Virus record (IMG/VR): IMGVR_UViG_3300042558_001571
Span: 1 to 38,196 of that record
DNA length: 38,196 nt
Reading direction: 5' to 3' (one strand)
From: a virus
Numbering within the stretch: position 1 is the stretch's first letter; every line of letters begins with the position of its first letter. Positions 5,709-14,134 of this stretch are shown piece by piece. The notes under the pieces are model-generated. The model did not search any database. It saw only the letters and a program-made list of their open reading frames with translations, and was not told the DNA's origin. The translations under genes were made by a program, and so were the position numbers.

Positions 5709-5778
5709 GGCGGTCGGCACTCACGCACTGATCATGCATTGAGCTGGGTCTTCACTCTCCCTCCCCGAGCCGACCGCC
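5709..5778 (+). promoter_or_regulatory. Long-range inverted repeat in the primase-helicase leader
   Basis: GGCGGTCGGC (5709-5718) and its exact complement GCCGACCGCC (5769-5778) can close a 50-base loop in the untranslated region before the gene at 5828. A 13-codon mini-ORF (ATG 5701, TGA 5740-5742) runs through the first arm, so translating it would open the stem. This could be a regulatory leader; the function is inferred from structure only. Confidence 0.4.
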
Positions 5779-5827
5779 ACCTGAAGTAGATGGGAGAACA
5801 AGTGCAAAGAAAAAAGGGGAGTGATCA

Positions 5828-7780
5828 ATGTCCGCTGTACTTCAAGAAGAGCCATCACCAGTGATCAGATATTCGCTTGGCGTGAGCCGGTTCGATGCGA
5901 CGCCTAAGCAGTGCCAGGCTGCAGACTTTCAAGCGTTTCAAACCGAGGTTTTGTCCAAGCGAGCGGCCGTCAAGGGCTACACCTATATCTCGGCACCATT
6001 CAGTAATGGCCAGCGCTCCAAAGAGAGCGTAGAGCTCTCGCGATTCATCCCGATGGATTTCGATGGGATGCCAGGTGAGGAAGCATTCATAGAACTGCGC
6101 ACCTGGTTGATCCCGTATTCAGCATTTGCTTACACCACCTCTAGTCACACCCCAGAATCCCCCAGGGCGCGAGCCATCCTTGAGGCATCCAGAGAGATGA
6201 CCAGGGAAGAGAGGATCCGTGTGTGCATGGCTGTTCAAGCCAGGATTGAGCGCGACATACAAGGCATCAAGTTTGATGCGAGTGTGTATCGCGGCGAACA
6301 GCCTTTTTTTACACCTATGTTTACGTCGACCGATTACTTCTTCGAAGGCGAGCCGATCGACGTAGACGCCATGCTGGCCGAGGCGCCTGAGCTCAAGCCT
6401 GAGGGCGCAAGCACGGCCAAGAACCTGGCGCAGATATCGAGCACCGACCCTGTCCTGCGTGAGCTGCTTGCACGCAGCATGGTGAAGCGTGACCTGGGCG
6501 GGGGGCGCTTTGCTGTGCATTGCCCATGCGCCGACGAGCACTCGGGACCGAGCGAAAGTGAGACGGCCACCGTCTACACGCTGCCTAAGTTCAACGGCTT
6601 TGACTTCGGCAACTTCACTTGCTTGCATGACCACTGCAGGACGCGGCCACAGCACGCATTCACCCAGGCGCTAGACCTCGAGCACAACCAGGTCAGGGGC
6701 GAGCAGTCCAAGGTCCTGAATGTGGACCACAGCATCTTGATTCACAAGCAACAGGAAAAGATCCAGGTCCAAGCAGAAGAGCGTCGGGGGCGGTTCAGGT
6801 TCTTACGCGCAGCTGACTTGATGCGTGAGCAGCGCGTTGGCTGGCGTGTCCTGGATGTGATCCCCAGGCGCGGCCTGGTCGTGATGTGGGGCGCTCCAGG
6901 CTCAGGGAAGTCATTCGCCGCGTTCGACATCGGTGCAGCGATAGCGCGAGGCAATAAGTATCGCGGCAAGAGAGTCAAGAAAGGGCTGGTGCTTATCATC
7001 GCGGCCGAAGGCGACCTGACGTCCAGGACGATGGCCTACATCCGCGAGAACAACCTGGCCGAGGACGAGCTTGAGAACCTGCTCATCATGCAAAGAGCCG
7101 TCAACATGCTGGACCCGCACCAGGACATGGACGACCTGCTCGAGACCATGCAGATGGTGACAGACAGCGTGGGCGAGGAGCTCGCGCTAGTGATTGTCGA
7201 CACGCTTAACCGGGTGATGCCAGGCGGCAATGAGAACGCCTCCGAAGATATGGGCGCCGTCATCAGCAACGCCAAGAAGATAGAAGAGCAGTTCCAGTGC
7301 GCCGTGATGTTTATCCATCACTCGGGCAAGGATGAGACCAAGGGCTCCAGAGGCCACTCGAGTCTGAAAGGCGCGATGGATGCCGAGATCAGCATCATCA
7401 GAAACGAGGACATCCGCACCTTCAGGATAGAAAAGCAAAAGGAAGGGCGCGACTACTACGACCTGTACAACTTCAAGTTGAAGACCATCGACCTGGGCGC
7501 GATGTCCGACTTCGACTCGGATGCCGAGGAGCATGAGCGCCTGACCAGCTGCGTGATTGAGGAGACCGATGAGGTGCCCGATCGCCAAGTCATCACAAAG
7601 AACACAGGAATCCTTCAGGCCGCGTTGCTGGCCTCAGAGACAGGCAACAGGGAAGACGTCCGACTCAAGTACTACGAGCTGCACACGGGGAACGCCGAGG
7701 CCAAGCGCAAAGCGTTTAACCGAGATTGGGGCAAGTACATGGGCGAGCTGGTTAACCGTAAGACAGGGGAAAGGGAATGA
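5828..7780 (+). CDS. Primase-helicase fusion (PrimPol-like plus RepA/AAA_25 helicase)
   Basis: A 650-residue replication protein. The N-terminal part has the archaeo-eukaryotic primase pattern: DFD at 77-79, SSH at 105-107 and a third acidic motif near Asp150. A Cys/His cluster (HCPC at 231-234, CLHDHC at 265-270) looks like a zinc site. The C-terminal half is a RecA-fold helicase: Walker A GAPGSGKS (355-362), Walker B LALVIVDTLNRV (about 451-462) and FIHHSGKD (about 495). It would unwind and prime phage DNA. The ATG at 5828 has GGGGAG upstream. The next gene overlaps its stop by 4 bp (ATGA). The assignment of the first domain as primase is by motif, not by alignment. Confidence 0.88.
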   Translation: MSAVLQEEPSPVIRYSLGVSRFDATPKQCQAADFQAFQTEVLSKRAAVKGYTYISAPFSNGQRSKESVELSRFIPMDFDGMPGEEAFIELRTWLIPYSAFAYTTSSHTPESPRARAILEASREMTREERIRVCMAVQARIERDIQGIKFDASVYRGEQPFFTPMFTSTDYFFEGEPIDVDAMLAEAPELKPEGASTAKNLAQISSTDPVLRELLARSMVKRDLGGGRFAVHCPCADEHSGPSESETATVYTLPKFNGFDFGNFTCLHDHCRTRPQHAFTQALDLEHNQVRGEQSKVLNVDHSILIHKQQEKIQVQAEERRGRFRFLRAADLMREQRVGWRVLDVIPRRGLVVMWGAPGSGKSFAAFDIGAAIARGNKYRGKRVKKGLVLIIAAEGDLTSRTMAYIRENNLAEDELENLLIMQRAVNMLDPHQDMDDLLETMQMVTDSVGEELALVIVDTLNRVMPGGNENASEDMGAVISNAKKIEEQFQCAVMFIHHSGKDETKGSRGHSSLKGAMDAEISIIRNEDIRTFRIEKQKEGRDYYDLYNFKLKTIDLGAMSDFDSDAEEHERLTSCVIEETDEVPDRQVITKNTGILQAALLASETGNREDVRLKYYELHTGNAEAKRKAFNRDWGKYMGELVNRKTGERE

Positions 7781-8064
7781 ATGAGCGATTGCTAGAACTT
7801 GCTCTGCAGGCTGGGGCTCGAGAGTGCGATACAGGAGCCTTGATCACAGACGACATTGCCCTGACGCAATTTGCCGAGCTGGTGCGCCAAGACTTGTACC
7901 AAGTGATCGGCAAAAACGTGATTGAGCAGATCAATGGGGCAACGCAGATGGAGCGGAAGGCTTGCGCTCAGATCTGTTTAGTAATGGCGAGCAAAACTGA
8001 GGACATTCGGAGGGCTGCTTTGGAGGTTGCTGCTGAAAATATCCTGGCTCGAGGTGGTCAATGA
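7777..8064 (+). CDS. Hypothetical helical protein
   Basis: A 95-residue, mostly helical protein of unknown family, translationally coupled to the primase-helicase through an ATGA overlap. It has no membrane segment and no motif I recognise. Its position between the replication gene and the repeat array at 8066-8189 suggests a part in replication or its control, but this is only positional. Confidence 0.65.
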   Translation: MNERLLELALQAGARECDTGALITDDIALTQFAELVRQDLYQVIGKNVIEQINGATQMERKACAQICLVMASKTEDIRRAALEVAAENILARGGQ

Positions 8065-8065
8065 G

Positions 8066-8189
8066 CGGGACATTGTGTCCCGGGACAGCGGGACAAACGA
8101 GACAAACATGTCCCGCAGACAACCAGGAAGGGCGGGACAAACGGGACATCTGTATATATACAGTGTCCGTGTCCCGCTCTGATGTCCCG
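8066..8189. repeat. CGGGACA heptamer array (candidate origin or operator cluster)
   Basis: Nine perfect heptamers lie in 124 bp. Forward CGGGACA: 8066, 8081, 8089, 8133, 8142. Reverse TGTCCCG: 8076, 8109, 8170, 8183. The pair at 8076-8087 makes a perfect 12-bp palindrome. Forward copies at 8133 and 8142 and the reverse copy at 8170 face each other across the palindrome at 8150-8163, giving an imperfect 46-bp inverted repeat (8132-8177). Together with the replication gene upstream this resembles an iteron-type origin; a multi-site operator is the alternative. A 48-codon frame (8061-8207) crosses the array but is probably not a gene. Confidence 0.85.
8150..8163. repeat. AT-rich perfect palindrome in the heptamer array
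   Basis: CTGTATATATACAG is its own reverse complement and forms the centre of the heptamer array. An easily melted TATATATA core flanked by iterons is what a DNA-unwinding element looks like. Confidence 0.7.
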
Positions 8190-8220
8190 GTCGGTAAGGA
8201 TTCTTGAGGGGGTGGGTGCG

Positions 8221-8301
8221 ATGTGGGTTTACTGGTTTGTGACGGTGTTGGCTTTGTCGTGTTTGGCTTGGCCTTACATCTTGGTGGCATTGATGCTTTA
8301 G
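8221..8301 (+). CDS. Possible 26-residue membrane microprotein
   Basis: A 26-codon frame starting ATG at 8221 and ending TAG at 8301 encodes an almost entirely hydrophobic peptide (Trp, Val, Leu, Ala), long enough for one membrane pass. A GAGGGGG sequence lies upstream at a slightly long distance. It fills the gap between the heptamer array and the terminase gene. No family can be named, and a frame this short could be chance. Confidence 0.3.
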   Translation: MWVYWFVTVLALSCLAWPYILVALML

Positions 8302-8376
8302 CTTTTCCCGCATGTTGTGGAAAGTGCAAGGTGTGGTGAGAATGTCTTATCAATTAAAAATTGGGGTGAGATTGAG

Positions 8377-8856
8377 ATGCAAGAGGGCGTGAGTACCCTG
8401 GAAAGGGAGGGCAAGGAAAAAAAAGGGAAAGGATCCTCTCCCGCGTCCTTAGCAAACCTGACGGCGCGAGGCCGACCGCCTGGCACGCCCAACAAAGTCA
8501 CGCGATCGATACGGCAGGCCGTCATGGACTCGATCGAACCAGGCAAGTGTCACCCAGACGGCCTGGCTGGCTGGCTCATAGAGCGAGCCCTGGGCGGCAT
8601 CGAGGACAGGAAGATCTACGCGGCGGTCGTCAGCAGGGTGATACCCATCGAGATCACCGGCGAAGGGGGCGGCGCAGTCAAGGTCGACCTCGGCTGGTTG
8701 GCCGGCCGAAAGATAGGCGGCGATGTCATTGACATCACACCAGCTACACAAACGAGCGGAGAGCAAGCAACGACGCGGCTGGCTACGGATTTTCAATCCG
8801 AAGCACCTATCGCCGGCGGCATGCCAGGCGTCAACCAGGTGAGAGCAGGTGAGTAA
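8377..8856 (+). CDS. Putative terminase small subunit
   Basis: A 159-residue protein. A basic RGRPPGTPNKVTRSIRQAVMDSI segment near residues 33-55 looks like the DNA-binding helical part of small terminases, followed by helical dimerisation sequence (WLIERALGGIEDRKIYAAVVSRVIP). The place, two genes before the large terminase, fits. Small terminases recognise the packaging site and hand DNA to the large subunit. The ATG at 8377 has GGGGTGAG upstream; a GTG at 8317 in the same frame would add 20 residues without a ribosome site. It is recognised by context and general features rather than a decisive motif. Confidence 0.6.
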   Translation: MQEGVSTLEREGKEKKGKGSSPASLANLTARGRPPGTPNKVTRSIRQAVMDSIEPGKCHPDGLAGWLIERALGGIEDRKIYAAVVSRVIPIEITGEGGGAVKVDLGWLAGRKIGGDVIDITPATQTSGEQATTRLATDFQSEAPIAGGMPGVNQVRAGE

Positions 8857-8928
8857 GCCTCGAGCTCTAGCCCTGTGCCTGGCCATGCGTGCTGCCCGTG
8901 CCCGTGCCCTCGGGCTCCGGCCTTTTGA

Positions 8929-8988
8929 CCCCCACCCCCCCTCGATCGGCAGGTGGGGGGCGGGGTCTGGCACTGGGTCCCCCCCACC
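8929..8988 (+). promoter_or_regulatory. Alternative GC-rich hairpins sharing a middle arm
   Basis: Three arms lie in a row: CCCCCACC (8929-8936), GGTGGGGGG (8952-8960) and CCCCCCACC (8980-8988). The middle arm can pair with either neighbour, so two exclusive hairpins are possible in RNA. No U-run follows. The site is between the small-terminase gene and the next ORF, so attenuation, RNA processing or a packaging (cos/pac) role are all possible. Confidence 0.5.
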
Positions 8989-9033
8989 CCGTATCCAATA
9001 CCCCAAGAAAAGTGTTTCAGGAATCTCAACACA

Positions 9034-9387
9034 ATGACCACCTCATGCGCAATCCCAGGATGTAACCACCCGTCAACTCCATGCACTGGCGCATGCACTC
9101 GGATGATCGAAGAGATCCGAGAGACGCTACGCAGCACCCCACAAACAAACATCCCAGGCTTTGAGGCACCGCCCGCGAGCGCCTTGGCCACACAGGTCGG
9201 CGGCGATCACTACAAGAAGCTCAAGATCCAGCCGATGGAGTACAGCATGGTCAACAACCTGGACGCGTGCCAGCACACGGCGATCAAGTACATCACGCGC
9301 TTTCGCGACAAGGGCGGCATTGCAGATCTGCACAAAGCCAAGCATGTGATCGACATGCTCATCGAGTTTGAGGGCAAAGGGCTTTGA
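9034..9387 (+). CDS. DUF3310 protein
   Basis: A 117-residue protein. The C-terminal half, from VGGDHYKKLKIQPMEYSMVNN through ACQHTAIKYITRF.DKGG..DL.KAKH.IDML, is the DUF3310 (SaV-like) pattern common in phages; the molecular function is not established, although a link to nucleotide metabolism has been suggested. The N-terminal part has several cysteines (C-x4-C, C-x3-C) that might bind a metal. The start ATG at 9034 has AGGAA upstream; the longer frame to 8953 runs through the GC-rich hairpins. The stop overlaps the TTG start of the large terminase. Confidence 0.8.
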   Translation: MTTSCAIPGCNHPSTPCTGACTRMIEEIRETLRSTPQTNIPGFEAPPASALATQVGGDHYKKLKIQPMEYSMVNNLDACQHTAIKYITRFRDKGGIADLHKAKHVIDMLIEFEGKGL

Positions 9388-10727
9388 AGCTTTCCGAATA
9401 TGTCCCCCGAAGCTGCTTTCTTCCACTACATAACCGCGACAAGCGCTGGGCAGTGGTGGTCGCCCACCGACGCGCCGGCAAGACCGTGGGCATGTGCGTC
9501 GACCTGGTTATCACGGCACTCGACTGCCCACACCCCCGCCCCCAGGTCGCCTACCTCGCACCGTTCCGCGAGCAAGCGAAGAAAGTAGCGTGGGAATATC
9601 TCAAGCTTCTGACCAAGGAGTACCAAAGCAAGAAGCCCAACGAGACTGAGTTGAAGATCACGATCCACAACGCACGCGGCGATGAATCGACCATCTTCGT
9701 AGGCGGCGCGGACAACCCAGACAGCATGCGAGGCCTCTACCTGGACGCCGTGGTGCTCGACGAAACCGGCCAGATTCGACCTAGCACCTGGTACTCCGTC
9801 TTGAGACCGGCCTTATCCGACAGAAAGGGCTGGGCCATCTTTGCGGGGACACCGGCTGGGCGCAACTTTTTCTGGAACATGCGCGAAGAGGCCAGGCTCA
9901 ACCCTAAGACGCACCTCCTGCTTGAGCTCCCGGCCTCCAAAACCGGAATTTTGGACGAGCAGGAATTGGCCGACGCTCGAGCGGCAATGACCGAAGACAG
10001 CTACCGGGTCGAATTTGAGTGCGATTTCACAGCGGCCGTGCCTGGCGCCTTCTACGCCAAAGACTTGGACAAAGCTCAGGACGAAGGTCGCATCGCCTAC
10101 ATGGAGCGCGACCCCGAGATGCCGGTGAACGTCGTGGGCGACTTGGGTTTTACGGACTCCTGCAGCTGGTGGGTGTGGCAAGACAGACCCAACGGCATCG
10201 CCGTGGTCGACTTCTACGAAGCGGACTCAAGACCCATCGGCCATTACATCGATTGGATCCGGTCTCTGGGCAAAGTCAAAGATGTTTTTCTGCCGCACGA
10301 TGCACGCGCAAAGTCCTTGCAGACCGGCAAGTCGATGATCGAGACCTTTATCTCCAACGGCATCATCCCCAAGCTTGTGCCCGAGCTCAGTGTTCTGGAC
10401 GGCATCGAAGCCGCACGCCAGACCTTGCAATACACCTGGTTTGACCAGGAGAAATGCTACGACGGCATCGAGCACCTGAGGGGCTACTCCCGCGAGTGGG
10501 ACGAAAAAAACCAGATCTACAGAAGCAGACCCAAGCACGACCAGCACTCGCATGCTGCAGATGCGTTCCGCTATCTCGCTTTGTCCACAGTGAGGCGAAA
10601 TTCCCAACGCGTTGACGGAAAAGCAAGTAGCGGGTTAAAACCACAACAGACACAAGGGGCTCATTACGCCTTCTCGTTGGAAGACATCTGGGACTGCGCC
10701 CCCATCAAGAGCACCCGAATCGGATGA
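9384..10727 (+). CDS. terL: Terminase large subunit
   Basis: A 447-residue packaging motor and nuclease that pumps DNA into the prohead and cuts concatemers. ATPase: Walker A AHRRAGKT (27-34), Walker B VVLDE (123-127), coupling motif FAGTPAG (153-159). RNase H-like nuclease: Asp253 in VGDLGF, Asp306 in LPHDA, Asp393 in HAADAFRY. The start is a TTG that overlaps the previous stop codon (TTGA), with AAAGGG upstream; starting here leaves the N-terminus the usual short distance from Walker A. The cleavage type (headful or cos) cannot be told from sequence here. Confidence 0.95.
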   Translation: MKLSEYVPRSCFLPLHNRDKRWAVVVAHRRAGKTVGMCVDLVITALDCPHPRPQVAYLAPFREQAKKVAWEYLKLLTKEYQSKKPNETELKITIHNARGDESTIFVGGADNPDSMRGLYLDAVVLDETGQIRPSTWYSVLRPALSDRKGWAIFAGTPAGRNFFWNMREEARLNPKTHLLLELPASKTGILDEQELADARAAMTEDSYRVEFECDFTAAVPGAFYAKDLDKAQDEGRIAYMERDPEMPVNVVGDLGFTDSCSWWVWQDRPNGIAVVDFYEADSRPIGHYIDWIRSLGKVKDVFLPHDARAKSLQTGKSMIETFISNGIIPKLVPELSVLDGIEAARQTLQYTWFDQEKCYDGIEHLRGYSREWDEKNQIYRSRPKHDQHSHAADAFRYLALSTVRRNSQRVDGKASSGLKPQQTQGAHYAFSLEDIWDCAPIKSTRIG

Positions 10728-10752
10728 CACACCATTTACATGAGGCCGCGTG

Positions 10753-13038
10753 ATGGCTGAAGACAAGATAGAGAAGGCAAGCCAGTTTGGCGACGAGCCA
10801 TCGGGCAAGCAACGCCTTTGGCTCACCGAAATTCAGGCGGCTGAAAAGGACATCGAGAAATTTCTTAAAGACGCCAAGAGAATCAACCGGCGTTACCTCG
10901 ATAAGCGTGATGCAAACGAAGAGGGCGAAAGCCGAGTCAATATTTTTTGGTCAACGATCCAGGTCGTCCTGGCTACCGTCTATTCGCGGCCACCAAAGGC
11001 TGACGTTTCGCGCTTGTACAAGGACCCCGACGATGATGTCGGTCGCGTGGCCAGCGAAATGCTGCAGCGAATCCTCAACAACGAGATCGAGCAAGACGGC
11101 AGCGACTTTGATGCAAGCGCCCGACACGCGATTCAAGACTATTTGATCGTTGGCGAAGGCCAACTCTGGAACCGCTACGAGGCCAACACCCAGACCGAGA
11201 CGGTCCCGGCGACATTTGATGAAATGGGCAATGAGCTCGAGCCCGAGCAGCAGTTCGAGCGGCTCTTGCACGAAGACGCGATCACCGAGTGGGTCTCTTA
11301 CGACGATTTTCTTTACTCCCCGGCTCGCGTCTGGGAGGAAGTGCGCTGGGTAGCACGCCGTGTCTACATGACGCGCGACGCCCTAGTTGCGAGGTTTGGC
11401 GAGGAAATCGGAAATGCTGTGCCATTGGTCTCGCAGAAGACAACCAAGAAGGGCTACAGCAACGAAGTCAAGAACGACCCCTGGCAAAAGGGCGAAGTCT
11501 GGGAAATCTGGTGCAAAGAGAGCAAGCACGTTTACTGGCTCTCCAAGGGAATGGACAAGCTGCTCGATGAGCGCCCCGATCCCCTTGGTCTTGAGAACTT
11601 TTTCCCGTGCGGCCAGCCTCTCATGGCCAACCTCACGACGGCCAACCTTATTGCCCGCGCCGACTTCATCATGGCGCAGGATCAGTTCGATGAACTTGAT
11701 GAGATCAACACCCGAATCAAGTACCTGACCCGTGCCGCGAAGATTGTCGGCGTGTACGACAAAGCAGCCGGCGACTCTGTCGGTCGCATGTTCCAGCAGG
11801 CCGCAGAAAATCAGCTAATCCCGGTTGATAACTGGGCGATGTTTGCTGAGTCGGGTGGCGTCAAGGGCAAAGTCGACTGGGTGCCTCTGGATCAGATCAC
11901 AAACGCGATTGATCACCTGCGCGTGTACCGCTCGGACAAAGTCCAACAGATCTACGAGGTGCTAGGCATCTCCGACATCATGCGCGGAGCAAGTAAGGCC
12001 TCGGAGACCGCAGCAGCTCAACAGATCAAGGCCTCGTTCGGCTCGACCCGCTTGCAGCTCAAGCAGTTCTTCGTTGCGCAGTTCATCCAGACGGCGTTGC
12101 AGATCAAAGCCGAAATTATCATGAAGCACTTCACGCCTGAGACGATTCTCATGCGCTCGAATGTGCAGTTCAGCCCCGACAAAGCATTGGCACCGCAGGC
12201 CGTTCAGCTCCTCAAAGAGCCAGTGGCCAGCCGCTACCGCGTAGTCGTGCAGTCTGACTCGATGGCGGCGATTGACTGGGCAGCGGAGCGCGAGTCCCGC
12301 ATGGAGTTCTTAAACGGCCTGGGCGCATTCCTCAATGCGTCGATGCCGATGGCTCAGGCAATGCCAGGCTCGGCGCCTTTCCTCTTGCGCATGATCCAGT
12401 GGGGCATGTCTGCCTTCAAAGGTAGCCAGCAAATCGAGGGCATCCTCGACCAGGCAATTTCGGCGCTTGAGCAAAAGAGCAAAGAGCCTCCAGCGCCCCC
12501 AAGCCCCGAGCAAATGGCCGACGTCGAAGAGAAGCGCTCGGCCTCGATGGAGAAACGCGCGGGCGCTGTCAAGGATCTAGCCGATGCAATGGAGAAGATG
12601 GCCATGATCGGCATGCCTCTTCCTATTCCGCTCGAGACGATTGTCGATGGTGGCCTCATGGGCGCCGGTGGCGAGACTGTTCAGAACCTCATGGGCAAGC
12701 TCGAGCAGCTTGCGGTGGGCGTGGCCTCGCCAAAACGCGTCGTGCGCGATCAAATCGGCAAGGTCATAGGTGTGGAGCCAGTGCAGGGCCAAACGCCTCC
12801 CCAGGCGCCTCCTATGCAGCCAGCGGCCCCTATCCAACAGCCTTCACCCGTCGGGCAGCTGTCCCAGAGGATTGATCAGCTGGCCGCGATGATGTCTGCG
12901 CCCAAGAAAGTAGTCCGAGATCAAACAGGCAAGGTGGTCGGAGTGGCACCGGCATTACCTCAAATGCCTGCGCAGGGATTGCCTGCACAAGCACCGATGC
13001 CTCAACCCCCATTACCTGCAGGAGCACCCAATGCCTGA
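10753..13038 (+). CDS. Portal protein
   Basis: A 761-residue podovirus-type portal, the dodecameric ring at the capsid vertex through which DNA passes. Size, acidic N-terminus, the central DEINTRIKYLTRAAKIVGVYD and QQIKASFGSTRLQLKQFFVAQFIQ helices, and position straight after terL support it. The Pro/Gln-rich C-terminus has a duplicated motif PK[RK]VVRDQ.GKV[IV]GV.P, each preceded by a [KR][LI][ED]QLA helix. I chose the ATG at 10753 (GAGG seven bases upstream) over a GTG one codon earlier. It overlaps the next gene by 8 bp. Confidence 0.9.
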   Translation: MAEDKIEKASQFGDEPSGKQRLWLTEIQAAEKDIEKFLKDAKRINRRYLDKRDANEEGESRVNIFWSTIQVVLATVYSRPPKADVSRLYKDPDDDVGRVASEMLQRILNNEIEQDGSDFDASARHAIQDYLIVGEGQLWNRYEANTQTETVPATFDEMGNELEPEQQFERLLHEDAITEWVSYDDFLYSPARVWEEVRWVARRVYMTRDALVARFGEEIGNAVPLVSQKTTKKGYSNEVKNDPWQKGEVWEIWCKESKHVYWLSKGMDKLLDERPDPLGLENFFPCGQPLMANLTTANLIARADFIMAQDQFDELDEINTRIKYLTRAAKIVGVYDKAAGDSVGRMFQQAAENQLIPVDNWAMFAESGGVKGKVDWVPLDQITNAIDHLRVYRSDKVQQIYEVLGISDIMRGASKASETAAAQQIKASFGSTRLQLKQFFVAQFIQTALQIKAEIIMKHFTPETILMRSNVQFSPDKALAPQAVQLLKEPVASRYRVVVQSDSMAAIDWAAERESRMEFLNGLGAFLNASMPMAQAMPGSAPFLLRMIQWGMSAFKGSQQIEGILDQAISALEQKSKEPPAPPSPEQMADVEEKRSASMEKRAGAVKDLADAMEKMAMIGMPLPIPLETIVDGGLMGAGGETVQNLMGKLEQLAVGVASPKRVVRDQIGKVIGVEPVQGQTPPQAPPMQPAAPIQQPSPVGQLSQRIDQLAAMMSAPKKVVRDQTGKVVGVAPALPQMPAQGLPAQAPMPQPPLPAGAPNA

Positions 13039-13417
13039 TTACAACACCGCCCTCCGAAACGCTCGGATGGAGCTCGTTAACACCGCTGCATCTGGCGGCA
13101 CACTCACTCTCTACACCGGCCCGAAGCCTGCGGCTGGTGGTGCTGCGACGACTTCCCTTGGTGCCTTTGATTTGTCAACGCCAGCCGGCACTGTTTCCGG
13201 TGGTGTTCTGACCTTTACAGATCCCTCAGACATCGAGGTCGTGGCCAATGGAACAGCCGTCTGGGCACGCATCGCCGATTCAAGTGACGCCTGGGTTGGA
13301 GACTTCACTGTGTCGAACCTGAGCGGATCGGGCGAGATTCGTTTGACCGATGTGAACTTACTCACCGGCATGATCCTTGACGTTGTGACTCTGTCGATTA
13401 CTGAGGGCAATCCATGA
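13031..13417 (+). CDS. Hypothetical virion protein, beta-rich
   Basis: A 128-residue protein, unrecognised by name. It begins with a helix (NTALRNARMELVNTA) then becomes Gly/Thr/Ser-rich with alternating hydrophobics, suggesting a beta-sandwich (LTLYTGPKPAAGG, SGGVLTFTDPSDIEV). Similar small proteins occur beside portal genes in related phages as capsid decoration or fibre components; that is inference. It overlaps the portal gene by 8 bp and the next gene by 4 bp. Confidence 0.7.
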   Translation: MPDYNTALRNARMELVNTAASGGTLTLYTGPKPAAGGAATTSLGAFDLSTPAGTVSGGVLTFTDPSDIEVVANGTAVWARIADSSDAWVGDFTVSNLSGSGEIRLTDVNLLTGMILDVVTLSITEGNP

Positions 13418-13899
13418 CGATAAGTGCTCGCTGGGACGAGGGAGTATTTGGCGACAGCCAATGGGACACCCTTGTTCAGCAAGTGACCGGCGACATCGCT
13501 GAGGGGCCTGACAGCACCAACAGCGTTATCTCCCCAGTCTTTCGTCTTACGGGCAACATCGTTGAGGCACAGGATATTGCCTCGGGCTCGATCGACCTCC
13601 AAGATGTTTTTCTTGGCCTGGTCAATGAGTCCCCAGATGTTGTCTACAACGTCATCAACGTCAAGTACGCCTATCGCGGCGGCTGGGCTCCGCAATTCCA
13701 TTACCGCCGCGAATGGGAGCCCGAGCCCGAGGTGCCAGTCGAGGAGCTCGCGATTGAAGTCGAGCTCGAGCCCGAGTTCATCCCGCAGCCCTTGCCGATC
13801 GATCCGACGGTGGCCAGGATGATCGAAATCATGATGCGCGGCCCACAAGTGGTCAGCACGGATGAGGATGACCTTGAGTCGATCCTCATGAACTTATAA
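13414..13899 (+). CDS. Hypothetical acidic protein
   Basis: A 161-residue acidic protein coupled to the previous gene by an ATGA overlap. It opens with ISARWDEGVFGDSQWD, and a similar WDEGVWDEASW motif occurs near the C-terminus of the hub-like protein 20141-21733. The middle has a run of Glu-Pro repeats (EPEPEVPVEELAIEVELEPEF), probably an extended linker. Family unknown; it may be a head or tail accessory protein. Confidence 0.7.
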   Translation: MTISARWDEGVFGDSQWDTLVQQVTGDIAEGPDSTNSVISPVFRLTGNIVEAQDIASGSIDLQDVFLGLVNESPDVVYNVINVKYAYRGGWAPQFHYRREWEPEPEVPVEELAIEVELEPEFIPQPLPIDPTVARMIEIMMRGPQVVSTDEDDLESILMNL

Positions 13900-13912
13900 G
13901 CAGGAGACCGCT

Positions 13913-14134
13913 TTGAAAGAAAAGATCGAACTACCCGCACCAAAGAACGCAATGCAAGAAGCGCTCATCAAGGCCTTGCGTGACCCTGCCAAGCTTGGCC
14001 GCTTTGTTCAGCAAGAGATTGAGGAAGAAGGCGATGAGATGGGCGAGTACCACGCTGGGATCATGCCCAAGGCTATGAGCAAGAAAGGGATGCCTGAAGC
14101 GAAAGAAGAAAATATGGAAGGCAAGAAGAAATGA
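13913..14134 (+). CDS. Hypothetical small charged protein
   Basis: A 73-residue protein starting with TTG at 13913, preceded by AGGAG at good spacing. It is highly charged with a Lys/Glu/Met-rich tail and no hydrophobic core segment, so it is likely partly disordered. The stop overlaps the next start (ATGA). Unknown function; it sits between portal and scaffold and may take part in head assembly. Confidence 0.6.
   Translation: MKEKIELPAPKNAMQEALIKALRDPAKLGRFVQQEIEEEGDEMGEYHAGIMPKAMSKKGMPEAKEENMEGKKK

Noticed and set aside
6119-6655. 178-codon antisense ORF in the primase-helicase gene
   Set aside because: It is a shadow of GC-rich coding DNA; no ribosome site and no recognisable features.
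8061-8207. 48-codon ORF overlapping the stop of the 7777-8064 gene
   Set aside because: It is made almost wholly of the CGGGACA repeats and has no protein-like features; the repeats explain the sequence better.
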